Position numbers and translations under genes: made by a program. From Candidatus Dormiibacterota bacterium (GTDB lineage Bacteria; Chloroflexota; Dormibacteria; Aeolococcales; Bog-877): a DNA stretch of 64,000 nucleotides. Below the pieces are notes generated by a model, which had not been told where the DNA came from, ran no database searches, and was given only the letters and a program-made list of their open reading frames with translations. The DNA is taken from assembly GCA_027313505.1 (NCBI GenBank), contig DAHVDN010000012.1, positions 1-64,000 on the forward strand. The letters are read 5' to 3'. This document shows positions 34,141-42,689 of this stretch, one piece after another; position 1 is the stretch's first letter; every line of letters starts with the position of its first letter.

Positions 34141-34862
34141 TCCCCATGCCGCCGCCGGAGGCCACCGACTGTGGCAAAGGAGGGAGGCGGGATCGCTACG
34201 CGGTCCGGCTGCTCAGGGCGCAGGAGCGGGACCGGAAGTGGCTGGCGGACAGGATCCACGAGGACCCGCTCCAGATGCTCAGCCACATCACTCGCCTTCT
34301 GGATCGTGCCACCAACGCTTCTCTTACCGCCGCTGACCTCAACGACGTCGCCAGGGAGGCCGCCCGTTTGACCGCCACTGTCAGCGATCATCTGCAGGCG
34401 CTGGCGCGTGACCTCAGGCCATCGGTACTTGATGACTTCGGGCTCGCTCCTGCACTTCGCGCGCTGGCCGCGGACCTCACCCTGCGCAGCGGCGTCGCAG
34501 TCAGGTTCACGGTACATGGAGACCAGGGCCGAGCCGACTCCGACATCGAAGCCACCTGCTACCGAATTGCCCAGGAGGCGCTGCAAAATGTGGAGCGGCA
34601 CGCTGAGGCGGGCCAGGTCGACGTTCGGCTCACCGTCAGCGTCACCACGGTCAGGATGGTCGTCGCCGACGACGGAGTCGGCTTCTCCCCACGTGGAAGA
34701 CATGATGTGGGTGCGGGCTTCGGCTTGGAGGACATGGAACAGCGCGCGCTGGCCCTGGGGGGCAGCGTCAGAGTTCGCAGCCTGCGCCCTTCCGGCACTG
34801 TGCTGCGCCTTTCTCTGCCGCGCCAGATCACCGTTGGGGCAATTCCTCTCTACGGGGAATGA
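34137..34862 (+). CDS. Sensor-less histidine kinase (HisKA_3/HATPase)
   Basis: The 241-aa protein is essentially only the catalytic core: ADRIHEDPLQML (phospho-His helix), RDLRPSVLDDFGLAPALRAL, N box QEALQNVERHA, DDGVGF and GFGLEDMEQRA. It has no GAF, PAS or membrane segment. GTG 34137 overlaps the response regulator stop. It may be a second kinase or phosphatase for that regulator, or may form heterodimers with the upstream GAF kinase. Confidence 0.87.
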   Translation: MIPMPPPEATDCGKGGRRDRYAVRLLRAQERDRKWLADRIHEDPLQMLSHITRLLDRATNASLTAADLNDVAREAARLTATVSDHLQALARDLRPSVLDDFGLAPALRALAADLTLRSGVAVRFTVHGDQGRADSDIEATCYRIAQEALQNVERHAEAGQVDVRLTVSVTTVRMVVADDGVGFSPRGRHDVGAGFGLEDMEQRALALGGSVRVRSLRPSGTVLRLSLPRQITVGAIPLYGE

Positions 34863-35012
34863 GCGGCGGGCAGTACTGGCCAGTTGTGCAGGTGAAAACG
34901 CTGCTCGGAACACCGGGCTTTCCCGCTTAAGCCGGGTTCGGTTTTGGGTCAAGCTCAGAGCTGAACTAGGGCCCCAAGGGCCGTCGGCAGGCGGGACCGG
35001 ATTCCCGCAGAG

Positions 35013-35633
35013 GTGCAAGCGGTGGTCGCAAAGATCGGTGCTGAGGAGGGCAACGGCAGCGCACGGGTGACTCAGATCCCGGAACCACGGTTCGCCCGAT
35101 TCTTGCTCGCAGACACAAGATTGGCGTGGTTGTGGCTGCTGGTCCGCCTGTATGTCGGTTACCAGTGGATCACGGCGGCGATGGACAAGATTGGTACTCC
35201 CGCCTGGACCGGCAACGCGGCCGGTGCGGGGCTGAAGGGATTCGCCCTCGGCGCCATCGGAGAGACCAAGGGTGCCCACGCCCAGGTCTTGGGCTGGTAC
35301 GCGAGCTTTCTCAAGGACGTGATCGTCCCCAACGCTGCGGTGTTCGGGTATGTGGTCACCATCGGGGAGATGGCCGCGGGTGTCGCCATAATCCTCGGGG
35401 TCTTCACAGGGATCGCGGCCTTCGGTGGCGCCTTCATGAACATGAACTACATGTTGGCCGGAGCGATCACCATCAACCCCCTGATGTTCGTGCTGGAGCT
35501 GTTTCTGATCCTCGCATGGAGAGTGGCCGGCTACTGGGGGCTGGACGGGCTGCTGCTGCCGTTCCTGGGAACCCCGTGGCAGAGAGGGCGTGCCTTCCGG
35601 CCCGCAGCTCAGCGCTCAACCTCTGCCGCGTGA
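35013..35633 (+). CDS. DoxX family membrane protein
   Basis: The 206-aa protein has four membrane helices: LAWLWLLVRLYVGYQWITAAMDKI, NAAVFGYVVTIGEMAAGVAIILGVFTGIAAFGGAFMNMNYML and a C-terminal FVLELFLILAWRVAGY. This matches DoxX/DoxD-type proteins with the GYQW and GEMxxG signatures. DoxD is a subunit of archaeal thiosulfate:quinone oxidoreductase; most bacterial DoxX proteins are of unknown role. GTG 35013 or GTG 35022 are possible starts. It lies downstream of the kinase-regulator set. Confidence 0.86.
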   Translation: MQAVVAKIGAEEGNGSARVTQIPEPRFARFLLADTRLAWLWLLVRLYVGYQWITAAMDKIGTPAWTGNAAGAGLKGFALGAIGETKGAHAQVLGWYASFLKDVIVPNAAVFGYVVTIGEMAAGVAIILGVFTGIAAFGGAFMNMNYMLAGAITINPLMFVLELFLILAWRVAGYWGLDGLLLPFLGTPWQRGRAFRPAAQRSTSAA

Positions 35634-35817
35634 GGATGGCCCCGACGGCCTCTGGCGGCGACCCGCCAGGGGTCGTCCTGTCTGGCCCACCGAAGGCCGG
35701 CCGGCGCTGGGGGGAAGCCGAAGCTGACTCTGGCGACGGGCCAAGGTCGGCTGGCGCATACGATAGTTGAAGAATTCAGCGGCAGCTGACCTAGGTCCGC
35801 ATGCTGGGAGGTGCCAA

Positions 35818-36285
35818 GTGGAATCGGATTCAGAATCTCGTGAAGGTGTTGCCACAATCGTGGTTGGTGTGGATGGCTCGGATGGTGGCCTACGAGCTTT
35901 GGAGTGGGCCATCCAGGAGGCGACGTTTCGGAAGATGCGCGTGCGGGCGATCGGCATTGTGCAGATCCACCTGGTAGCTCTGAGCGTACCCGGATATCCC
36001 TACGCCGACGAGCGTTACATCAATGACTTGGTCGAATCGGTGAGGAAGATGGTCGCCGATCAGGTGGATGCCGCCAACCCTGACCGTGCTGTGGAGGTCA
36101 CCGTGGATGCCGTGATGGGAGCTCCTGCGGAGGTCTTGGTCGAGGCATCCAAGGGAGCTGAGATGCTGGTGGTTGGATCACGTGGCCGCGGCGGTTTCAC
36201 CGGCCTGCTTCTGGGCTCGGTCTCCCAGCAGTGTGTCAGCCATGCCCAGGGGCCAGTGGCTGTGATCCGGCAGCGCAAGAGCTGA
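35818..36285 (+). CDS. Universal stress protein (UspA family)
   Basis: The 155-aa UspA-fold protein has the Rossmann-like start TIVVGVDGSDGGLRALEWAI and the ATP-binding motif GSRGRGGFTGLLLGSVSQQCVSHAQGPVAVI (G-2x-G-9x-G-S/T type), so it probably binds ATP. GTG 35818 is chosen because GGGAGG lies 6 nt upstream, while the longer frame from 35767 has no ribosome site. In mycobacteria such proteins belong to the DevR dormancy regulon; here the DevS-like kinase set lies 1.7 kb upstream, which is suggestive only. Confidence 0.94.
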   Translation: MESDSESREGVATIVVGVDGSDGGLRALEWAIQEATFRKMRVRAIGIVQIHLVALSVPGYPYADERYINDLVESVRKMVADQVDAANPDRAVEVTVDAVMGAPAEVLVEASKGAEMLVVGSRGRGGFTGLLLGSVSQQCVSHAQGPVAVIRQRKS

Positions 36286-36522
36286 GTCCCAACAAGGAAT
36301 CACGCCCAAGGGGATCCGGTCTAGACCGCGACTCTACCCTCTGAACGCCGCTGTTCCAACGGCTTTCCGGCCTCGGCGAACTACGACCCGTGAGCTGGGC
36401 GCCCGAGCGGGGGCCGCGTCCCGGTAGGATGCGATGGACCTACGGTGGATGCGGCGATGGGAAGGGCCGGCCGATCGCGATGGCCGGGTTGTTGCAGACG
36501 GCGAGAGCGGGAGGTGCGGAAC

Positions 36523-37134
36523 ATGTCGGTCGAAGCGCCTATAGGAATGGGGGTAGCCAGCGACCGCGGCGGCACGGCCGCGCCGCCAAGCATCTCAATA
36601 GTTCCCCTTCGCGGTTTGCCCATCGTGGGTGTCGCCCTGGCCCTGCTGGTGGGTGCCATCGCAGGCAACTGGCTCTGGGCTCTGGACTTCTTTCATGTCG
36701 TGGCAGGCGGCCTCTGGACCGGCATAGACCTGTTCGTTGGCTTGGTGATCGGCCCCATTCTGGGTCGACTATCGATTGCAGCCCGCATGGAGTTCTCCGC
36801 TCGCTTCATGCCCAAGATGGTCTTGATCATGCCCACGCTGGTCACACTCACCCTGGGTTCAGGGTTCCAGCTTGCCAGACATCTGGGGAATCTAAGCCCG
36901 GCCTACACCTATCACGGCTGGCTTGTGGCCTCCTTTGTGGTGGTCGGGGTGATGGCCGTGATCGCGCTCGGAGTGCTCGAGCCGGCCAACATTGCCGTCC
37001 TGTTCGAACTCAAGAGCCCTCACCCCAGGGGAGATGTGATTGGGCGCCTGATGAAGCGATTTGTCTACACCGCGGCCATCACCGGCCTGATGCAGGTCGC
37101 AACGCTGGTGATCATGAGTCGGTTGGCCAGCTGA
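36523..37134 (+). CDS. Integral membrane protein, possible CopD/DUF2269-like
   Basis: The 203-aa protein has about four to five hydrophobic helices. Helix 2 (WLWALDFFHVVAGGLWTGIDLFVGLVIGPIL) has an HVxxGxLWxG pattern seen in CopD-like and cytochrome-like membrane proteins with His on a helix, and PTLVTLTLGSGFQLARHLG follows. I cannot name a family with confidence. ATG 36523 follows GGGAGG by 8 nt. Its stop TGA overlaps the start of the next membrane gene (TGATG), so the two are coupled and may form a complex. Confidence 0.75.
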   Translation: MSVEAPIGMGVASDRGGTAAPPSISIVPLRGLPIVGVALALLVGAIAGNWLWALDFFHVVAGGLWTGIDLFVGLVIGPILGRLSIAARMEFSARFMPKMVLIMPTLVTLTLGSGFQLARHLGNLSPAYTYHGWLVASFVVVGVMAVIALGVLEPANIAVLFELKSPHPRGDVIGRLMKRFVYTAAITGLMQVATLVIMSRLAS

Positions 37135-37553
37135 TGGCGCAGCTCCACTTGGAAACCGGCGGTGCCGAGCGCTTGCCTCCGGTGGCGGCGCTGGCGGTGG
37201 GTTCACTGACCCTCATAGTGGTCGGTGGGATCTACCTGGCTGCCCACATCCCGGGGCCGGTGTCACTCGCTCCCGCAATCGCCTTGCTGGTTGCGGCTTG
37301 CCTGCTCATGGCTTTCAACGGCTTCCTGCTGTCTCAGCTGCGCGACTTTGGCTGGGTCCGGTTCCGCCAGGTGGGGAAGTGGGCGCTTCTCGCCTACGGC
37401 CTCAGCGCGGGCATGCTGGAGTACGTATTCATCTACGACCGCGTGCCCGGACCGGAGCTTCTGGTGCTGACCCTGATGTTGCTGGTTTACGCCGTCGACA
37501 TCCCTCTTATCCTCGCCTTTTCAGTGGCTCGCTACTACCAACCCAAGCGCTAG
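37134..37553 (+). CDS. Small four-helix membrane protein, function unknown
   Basis: This 139-aa product has four hydrophobic segments (about residues 17-38, 43-66, 81-98 and 108-133). It has no motif I recognise. ATG 37134 overlaps the upstream membrane protein's stop by one nucleotide. The tight coupling suggests it works with that protein. Confidence 0.75.
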   Translation: MAQLHLETGGAERLPPVAALAVGSLTLIVVGGIYLAAHIPGPVSLAPAIALLVAACLLMAFNGFLLSQLRDFGWVRFRQVGKWALLAYGLSAGMLEYVFIYDRVPGPELLVLTLMLLVYAVDIPLILAFSVARYYQPKR

Positions 37554-37658
37554 GTTTGGGCTCACGGCTCACCTCAGCGGCCGGCACCACCCGGCGCTGC
37601 GGAAATCCCGATGCGTAAAGGTGCTCCCTGGGGGCCGGTTGGCGCGCGGCGCCCCTTG

Positions 37659-38915
37659 ATGAGCGGGAAAGCCGGACCCGTGAAGACCGAGGGGTCCTAC
37701 TCCTCGATTTCCGGTCCGACGGTGATCTTGCTGGCCGCGGCCTGCGGGTTGGCGGTTGCGAATCTGTATTACGCCCAGCCTTTACTGCACATTCTGGCGG
37801 CCGACTTCGGAAGTAGCCCAGCTGCGGTCACCACCGTGGTCACCGTCACCCAGGTGGGCTACGCGGCCGGGCTGCTGCTCCTGGTGCCGCTCGGGGATCT
37901 TCTGAACCGTCGGAGATTGGTGGGGTTGGTCCTTGTCCTGGACGGGCTCGCGCTGGCCGGCGCTGGGCTGAGCGGAAACCTCATGGCCTTCGAAGTCTGT
38001 TCGCTGGTGGTTGGATGCACATCGGTGGTGGCTCAGGTGCTGGTGCCCTTTGCTGCCGATCTCGCCTCGGATGAGCGTCGCGGGCAGGTCGTTGGGACGG
38101 TCATGACCGGGCTTTTGCTGGGCATCCTGCTGGGCCGAACGGTCTCCGGTCTGCTGGCGGCGTGGGCGGGCTGGAGGAGCGTCTACTGGGCAGCCAGTGT
38201 GACCATGGTGGTTTTGGCGGTGACGCTGGGACGCCTGCTCCCCCGGGTCCGGCCGGTGACCTCGATGAACTATTCGCAGCTCCTGCGGTCGACCGCTCGG
38301 CTGGCCATGGACGAGCCGGTGCTCAGGCAGCGAGCCGTGTTGGGCGGCCTTGCCTTCGCAGCGTTCAGCGCTGCCTGGACCACTCTCGCCTTCCTGCTGT
38401 CAGGCCCGCCTTATCACTTCCACATCGCGGTCATAGGCCTCTTCGGCCTGGTCGGTGCGGCCGGTGCCGTCTGCGCCAGCTTCGCCGGTAGGTTGGCGGA
38501 TCGGGGATGGGCTCGGCCGGCGTCGATCGGGTTCGCCCTGGTGGTCGCGCTGGCTTTTGCCCTCATGATCCTGGGCCGGACAGCGCTCATCCCATTGCTC
38601 GCAGGGGTCGTGGCCCTGGATATCGGGGTCCAGGGGCTGGGGATAACCAACCAGAGCCTGATTTACGGACTTCGAGACGGTGCCCGCAGCCGGCTCAACA
38701 GCGTTTACATGACCACCTATTTCGTGGGGGGATCGCTGGGGTCGGCCGGGGCTGGACTCATTTACACCGCATCGGGCTGGGTCGGGGTGTGCGTCTTCGG
38801 ACTGGCCCTTGCGTCCTCCCTGGTGGCTGTCTCCAGCCTGGATCCCAAGGGGAGGCCGCTCGACCGCGATGGATCCGTGGCCGCGGCGGGCCGGAGGCGG
38901 ACACAGTCCAGCTAG
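37659..38915 (+). CDS. MFS transporter
   Basis: The 418-aa protein has about 12 hydrophobic helices. The N-terminal half has NLYYAQPLLHILAADF and the cytoplasmic loop GDLLNRRRLVGLVLV (motif A); FAADLASDERRGQVVGTVMTGLLLGILLGRTVSG is motif C-like. This matches the drug:H+ antiporter-1-like families of the YybF/YcaD type. ATG 37659 is chosen; the longer frame from 37611 is GC-rich and unlikely. The substrate is unknown. Convergent with the thiolase gene, 5 bp away. Confidence 0.87.
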   Translation: MSGKAGPVKTEGSYSSISGPTVILLAAACGLAVANLYYAQPLLHILAADFGSSPAAVTTVVTVTQVGYAAGLLLLVPLGDLLNRRRLVGLVLVLDGLALAGAGLSGNLMAFEVCSLVVGCTSVVAQVLVPFAADLASDERRGQVVGTVMTGLLLGILLGRTVSGLLAAWAGWRSVYWAASVTMVVLAVTLGRLLPRVRPVTSMNYSQLLRSTARLAMDEPVLRQRAVLGGLAFAAFSAAWTTLAFLLSGPPYHFHIAVIGLFGLVGAAGAVCASFAGRLADRGWARPASIGFALVVALAFALMILGRTALIPLLAGVVALDIGVQGLGITNQSLIYGLRDGARSRLNSVYMTTYFVGGSLGSAGAGLIYTASGWVGVCVFGLALASSLVAVSSLDPKGRPLDRDGSVAAAGRRRTQSS

Positions 38916-38919
38916 GCGT

Positions 38920-40083
38920 TCAGGCGAGACGCTCCAAAATCATCGCCATCCCCATACCTCCTCCGACGCACATGGTCTCCAACCCCATCGTCTTGTCGGC
39001 TGTTTTGAGGCCGTTGAGGAGGGTGCAGGTGATCCTGGCTCCGGTCATGCCGAACGGGTGTCCCAGCGCTATCGACCCCCCGAACACGTTGAGCTTGTCC
39101 CCCATGGGGTCAAGCCCGATGCCTCGCGCGGAAGGGATCACCTGGGCGGCGAAGGCCTCGTTTATCTCAACCAGGTCGATGTCCTGGATCCTCATCCCGG
39201 CACGCCGGAGGACTTGCGCGGTGGCCGGGATCGGCCCGAGCCCCATGTATTCCGGCTCCAGCGCGGCCACCGCGGTCGCCACAACCCTCGCCAGCGGTTG
39301 GATTCCCAGCTCCTGGGCCCTATCCAACGACATGACCACGACCGCTGCCGCCCCGTCGTTTAGCGGGCACGCATTGCCCGCCGTCACCGTACCCCCCTCT
39401 TTGAAGACGGGCTTCAAGGTGGAGAGCACCTCAACTGTGGTGTTGGGTCTTGGTCCGTCGTCGCGGTCCATGACCGACCCACCTGACAGGGGCACTGGGA
39501 TGATCTCGCGAGCGAAGAAGCCGTCATCCTGAGACCGCACTGCGAGGTTCTGGCTCCTGGCCGCAAACGCATCCATCTCCTCCCGGGTGATGCCCTCGCG
39601 CTCGGCGACATTCTCCGCGGTGAGCCCCATGGGCAGGTAGAGGTCGGGGAATCCCTCAGTGTTGTCCGGCAAGAGGCGGGGGTTGCGGGCGTCGGGCGGG
39701 TCGGAGGTGCCGTGGCCGTAGCGACTAACCGTCTCCACCCCCATGGAGACGAAGACATCACCCTCCCCTGCCCTGATGGCGTGCGCCGCCATTCTGGTGG
39801 TCTGGAGGGATGAGCTGCAATACCGGGTGATGGTGGTGCCTGGGGCGTTCACCCCGGACAGGATGCTGATCGCTCGTCCGAGGTTGAAGCCAGACTCACC
39901 TCCCGGAAGCCCGCAGCCGCAGATGACGTCCTCAATGTCAGAGGGATCTAGCTGGGGGAGCTTGGCCAACACCTGCTTCAGCACGTGGGCACCCAGATCG
40001 TCCGGACGCCAGTCAACCAGGGACCCCTTTCCCGCCCTTCCAATCGGAGTTCTTCCGGCCGCCACTATCACCGCTTCGGACAT
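38920..40083 (-). CDS. Acetyl-CoA C-acyltransferase (thiolase)
   Basis: This 387-aa enzyme performs the thiolytic cleavage of 3-ketoacyl-CoA. Catalytic residues are Cys in TRYCSSSLQT, His and Asn/Glu in INEAFAAQ, GHPFGMTGAR, and the second Cys in CVGGGMGMA. It belongs to the FadA-type group by the SLQTTR and GAAAVVVMS features. It stands at the left end of the acyl-CoA cluster, on the opposite strand. It is divergent from the LLM oxidoreductase, with about 118 bp between starts. Confidence 0.95.
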   Translation of the reverse strand: MSEAVIVAAGRTPIGRAGKGSLVDWRPDDLGAHVLKQVLAKLPQLDPSDIEDVICGCGLPGGESGFNLGRAISILSGVNAPGTTITRYCSSSLQTTRMAAHAIRAGEGDVFVSMGVETVSRYGHGTSDPPDARNPRLLPDNTEGFPDLYLPMGLTAENVAEREGITREEMDAFAARSQNLAVRSQDDGFFAREIIPVPLSGGSVMDRDDGPRPNTTVEVLSTLKPVFKEGGTVTAGNACPLNDGAAAVVVMSLDRAQELGIQPLARVVATAVAALEPEYMGLGPIPATAQVLRRAGMRIQDIDLVEINEAFAAQVIPSARGIGLDPMGDKLNVFGGSIALGHPFGMTGARITCTLLNGLKTADKTMGLETMCVGGGMGMAMILERLA

Positions 40084-40201
40084 CGAACCACCTCCTAGCG
40101 CACTCGACCACCAACTGTCGCCGGCGCCGTCCCTTTATCCCAGAACAACTATGGCGCATCCCGCAACGGCCGCGCCCTGAAGAGGATTAACCTGGGCTTC
40201 C

Positions 40202-41257
40202 GTGGACATCCATGAGGATCCCGCAGGCGACCCCCCGATCCGCCTCGGGCTCTCCCTGGGCTACTGGGGGTCGGGTCCGCCGGAGGGTACAGCCGAGCTG
40301 GTCGGGGAGGCCGAGCGACTCGGCTTCGACTCTGTTTGGACCGCTGAGGCCTACGGCTCGGACAGCCTGACACCTCTTGCCTGGTGGGGTAGGGGAACCG
40401 AGAGGTTGCGCCTCGGCACCGCCGTCGCTCAGATGCACGCCCGCGCCCCGGCCGCCACTGCCATGGCGGCAGCGACCATGGACCATCTGAGCGGTGGCCG
40501 CTTCATATTGGGACTCGGCGCCTCGGGGCCCCAGGTGGTTGAGGGTTGGTATGGCACCTCGTTCGCTCCACAGCTGGGCGGGACCCGGGAATACGTAGCG
40601 ATAGTGCGCCAGATCCTTCGCCGCGAAGGGCCCCTGGTCCATGCCGGGACGCGGTACCAGCTGCCCCTGCCCGGCGGTGCGGGCAAGCCCCTCCAGCTCA
40701 CAGTTCACCCCAAGCGACAGCAGTTGCCGATCTGGCTTGCCGCAGAGGGCCCCCGGAACATCGCCCTGGCTGCCGAGATCGCTGATGGCTGGTTGGCCGG
40801 GTTTCATGCGCCTTCACGCAGCGATTGGCAAAGGCAGGCACTTGAGGACGGCTTCAGGAGGCGACGGGAGACTGGACGCCCCCCTTCGTTCGAGATAGCA
40901 GCCAATCTGCCCCTGGTTATCGACGACGACATTGAAGCGGCCGCCGATCGGCTCCGGCCGCTGATCGCCCTTTACGTCGGCGGAATGGGCAGCAAGCGCC
41001 ACAACTTTCACTTCGACCTCTTCTGTCGAATGGGCTTTGAGGAGCAGGCACTCCACATCCAGGACCTCTACCTCGCCGGCAATCCCCGCTCAGCCGCCGG
41101 GGTGGTGCCGGTAGAGATGGTGGAGGCGGTCGCCCTGATCGGTCCCCCGGCCAAGGTGCAGGAGGAGGTCGCGCTGTGGCGTCACGGCTTGCCCACCCTT
41201 CTCCTGGTGGACGGCCCGGTCAGGCGGCTCCGGCAGGCTGCGGAGCTCTTTCTCTGA
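40202..41257 (+). CDS. LLM-class flavin/F420-dependent oxidoreductase
   Basis: The 351-aa TIM-barrel protein belongs to the bacterial luciferase-like superfamily: RLGLSLGYWGS at strand 1, AERLGFDSVWTAEAYGSDSLTPLAWWG, LRLGTAVAQMHARAPAATAMAAATMDHLSGGRFILGLGASGPQVVEGWYG. These features fit the F420-dependent group common in actinobacteria. Within this cluster it may oxidise or reduce a catabolic intermediate. The start is GTG 40202, with AAGAGGA rather far upstream. Confidence 0.88.
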   Translation: MDIHEDPAGDPPIRLGLSLGYWGSGPPEGTAELVGEAERLGFDSVWTAEAYGSDSLTPLAWWGRGTERLRLGTAVAQMHARAPAATAMAAATMDHLSGGRFILGLGASGPQVVEGWYGTSFAPQLGGTREYVAIVRQILRREGPLVHAGTRYQLPLPGGAGKPLQLTVHPKRQQLPIWLAAEGPRNIALAAEIADGWLAGFHAPSRSDWQRQALEDGFRRRRETGRPPSFEIAANLPLVIDDDIEAAADRLRPLIALYVGGMGSKRHNFHFDLFCRMGFEEQALHIQDLYLAGNPRSAAGVVPVEMVEAVALIGPPAKVQEEVALWRHGLPTLLLVDGPVRRLRQAAELFL

Positions 41258-41451
41258 CCTCACCGCTCCAGTTGCACTCCCGGCGGGGGAGAGCCCACCA
41301 TCCCCAGGGCTGGGGGGGGAGCACAGCCATCGTCGCCGATTGCTGTGGGACGGCACATTGCGGTCGAGCCCAAGACTGAGGAAGATTGGTGGAAGCGGGC
41401 CTGTGGGCCCGCGCCGTTCCGGGCCGCCGTCGGCTCGGCTCAAGGAGTGAA

Positions 41452-41925
41452 GTGACTGAATCACCGGATTCTCTGGAAGCTCTCCGAGCGGGCGTCGGAC
41501 AGTCGCTTGGGGTCAGTCCCTGGCACCTGATTACCCAGGCGCAGGTTGACCTCTTCGCCGAGGCGACCGGCGATCACCAATGGATACACGTCGACCCCTC
41601 AAGGGCCAGCTCCGGGCCATTCGGCGGCACCATCGCCCATGGGTATCTCACTCTTTCGATGCTGCCGATGCTGCTCCAGGAGCTGGTGAGAGTCCCGGGG
41701 GTCGCCCTGGCAGTCAACTACGGGGTGAACCGGGTCCGCTTCACCTCGCCGGTGCCCGTTGGGGCCAGGGTTCGTGCAGCGGCTCTGGTGAAGGAGGCGA
41801 CAGAGATCGACGGCGGGTTACAACTGGTGCTGTCGGTGACAGTTGAGATTGAGGGTCGGGATAAGCCGGCCTGTGTGGCTGAGACGGTCACCCGTCTGTA
41901 CCGTCCCAGGCCAGGTGAGGAGTAG
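41452..41925 (+). CDS. MaoC family (R)-hydratase/dehydratase
   Basis: This 157-aa hot-dog-fold protein has the hydratase-2 motif ATGDHQWIHVDPSRA (Asp and His of the catalytic dyad) and AHGYLTLSMLPMLLQEL. MaoC-type hydratases convert enoyl-CoA to (R)-3-hydroxyacyl-CoA, and the adjacent SDR dehydrogenases can then oxidise it. GTG 41452 follows AAGGAG by 4 nt; the longer frame from 41386 is less likely. The stop is 5 bp before the next SDR start. Confidence 0.93.
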   Translation: MTESPDSLEALRAGVGQSLGVSPWHLITQAQVDLFAEATGDHQWIHVDPSRASSGPFGGTIAHGYLTLSMLPMLLQELVRVPGVALAVNYGVNRVRFTSPVPVGARVRAAALVKEATEIDGGLQLVLSVTVEIEGRDKPACVAETVTRLYRPRPGEE

Positions 41926-41930
41926 AGATC

Positions 41931-42683
41931 ATGAGATTTGACAACCGGGTGGCGCTGGTGACCGGTGCGGGTCGGGGCATCGGCTCGGCGACCGCGCAAC
42001 GGCTGGCCAACGAAGGGGCGGCGGTCGCGGTAGCCGACATCGATCTGGAGGTGGCGGAGGAGACCGCTGACGCGATCCGCGTCAGCGGTGGTTCGGCGAT
42101 CGCCATGGCCTGCGATGTGAGTCGGCGATCCGACGTTGCCGCAATGGTGGAGCGCACCGTCTCCGAGTTGGGCCGCCTGGACATCCTGGTGACCTGCGCC
42201 GGGTTGATACGCGACAACCTGGTCCACAAGATGACCGAGGACGATTGGGACCTCGTTATCGACACTCACCTCAAGGGCAGTTTCCTCTGCGCCCAATCCG
42301 CCCAGGCGGTGATGGTGGCTCAGAAGTCGGGCCGGATCATCTTGATTTCTTCCACCTCCGCCTTGGGAAACCGGGGCCAGGCGAACTACTCGGCGGCAAA
42401 AATGGGCATTCAAGGGCTGGCCAGGACGCTGGCGCTGGAGCTCGGCCGCTACCAGATAACGTGCAACGTGGTTGCTCCCGGATTCATCGAGACCCGTATG
42501 ACCGAGGCGACGGCCGCGCGGATGGGGGTCAGCTTCGAGCAGCTCGCAGAAGGGTTCGCCGCCACTAACCCCATCCCGCGCACCGGAAAGCCGGACGACG
42601 TGGCGGGGGCGATCGCATTTCTTGCCAGCGACGACGCCAGCTACGTGACCGGTCAGGTCCTCTATGTGAGGGGTGCTCCCTAG
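41931..42683 (+). CDS. SDR family oxidoreductase (FabG-like)
   Basis: This 250-aa classical SDR has the Rossmann motif TGAGRGIG, catalytic Ser in ISSTSA and YSAAK, and a NADP-type acidic start (ADIDLE, which may favour NAD). Its role is probably oxidation or reduction of a 3-hydroxy/3-keto acyl-CoA in the flanking catabolic cluster. The C-terminal VTGQVLYVRGAP lacks the usual DGG, a small oddity. It starts 5 bp after maoC. Confidence 0.92.
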   Translation: MRFDNRVALVTGAGRGIGSATAQRLANEGAAVAVADIDLEVAEETADAIRVSGGSAIAMACDVSRRSDVAAMVERTVSELGRLDILVTCAGLIRDNLVHKMTEDDWDLVIDTHLKGSFLCAQSAQAVMVAQKSGRIILISSTSALGNRGQANYSAAKMGIQGLARTLALELGRYQITCNVVAPGFIETRMTEATAARMGVSFEQLAEGFAATNPIPRTGKPDDVAGAIAFLASDDASYVTGQVLYVRGAP

Positions 42684-42689
42684 CCGCTG

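Noticed and set aside
35634-35817. DevR-type dormancy box before the universal stress gene
   Set aside because: No sequence close to the TTSGGGACTWWAGTCCCSAA consensus was found, although the nearby kinase is DevS-like.
36317-36328. Perfect 12-bp palindrome CGGTCTAGACCG
   Set aside because: Palindromes of this length are expected about 15 times in 64 kb by chance; no gene context supports it.
36390-37133. Open frame in another phase covering the first membrane protein
   Set aside because: The frame only becomes hydrophobic and gene-like after 37134, where it is the second membrane protein; the part before overlaps the well-supported 36523 gene.
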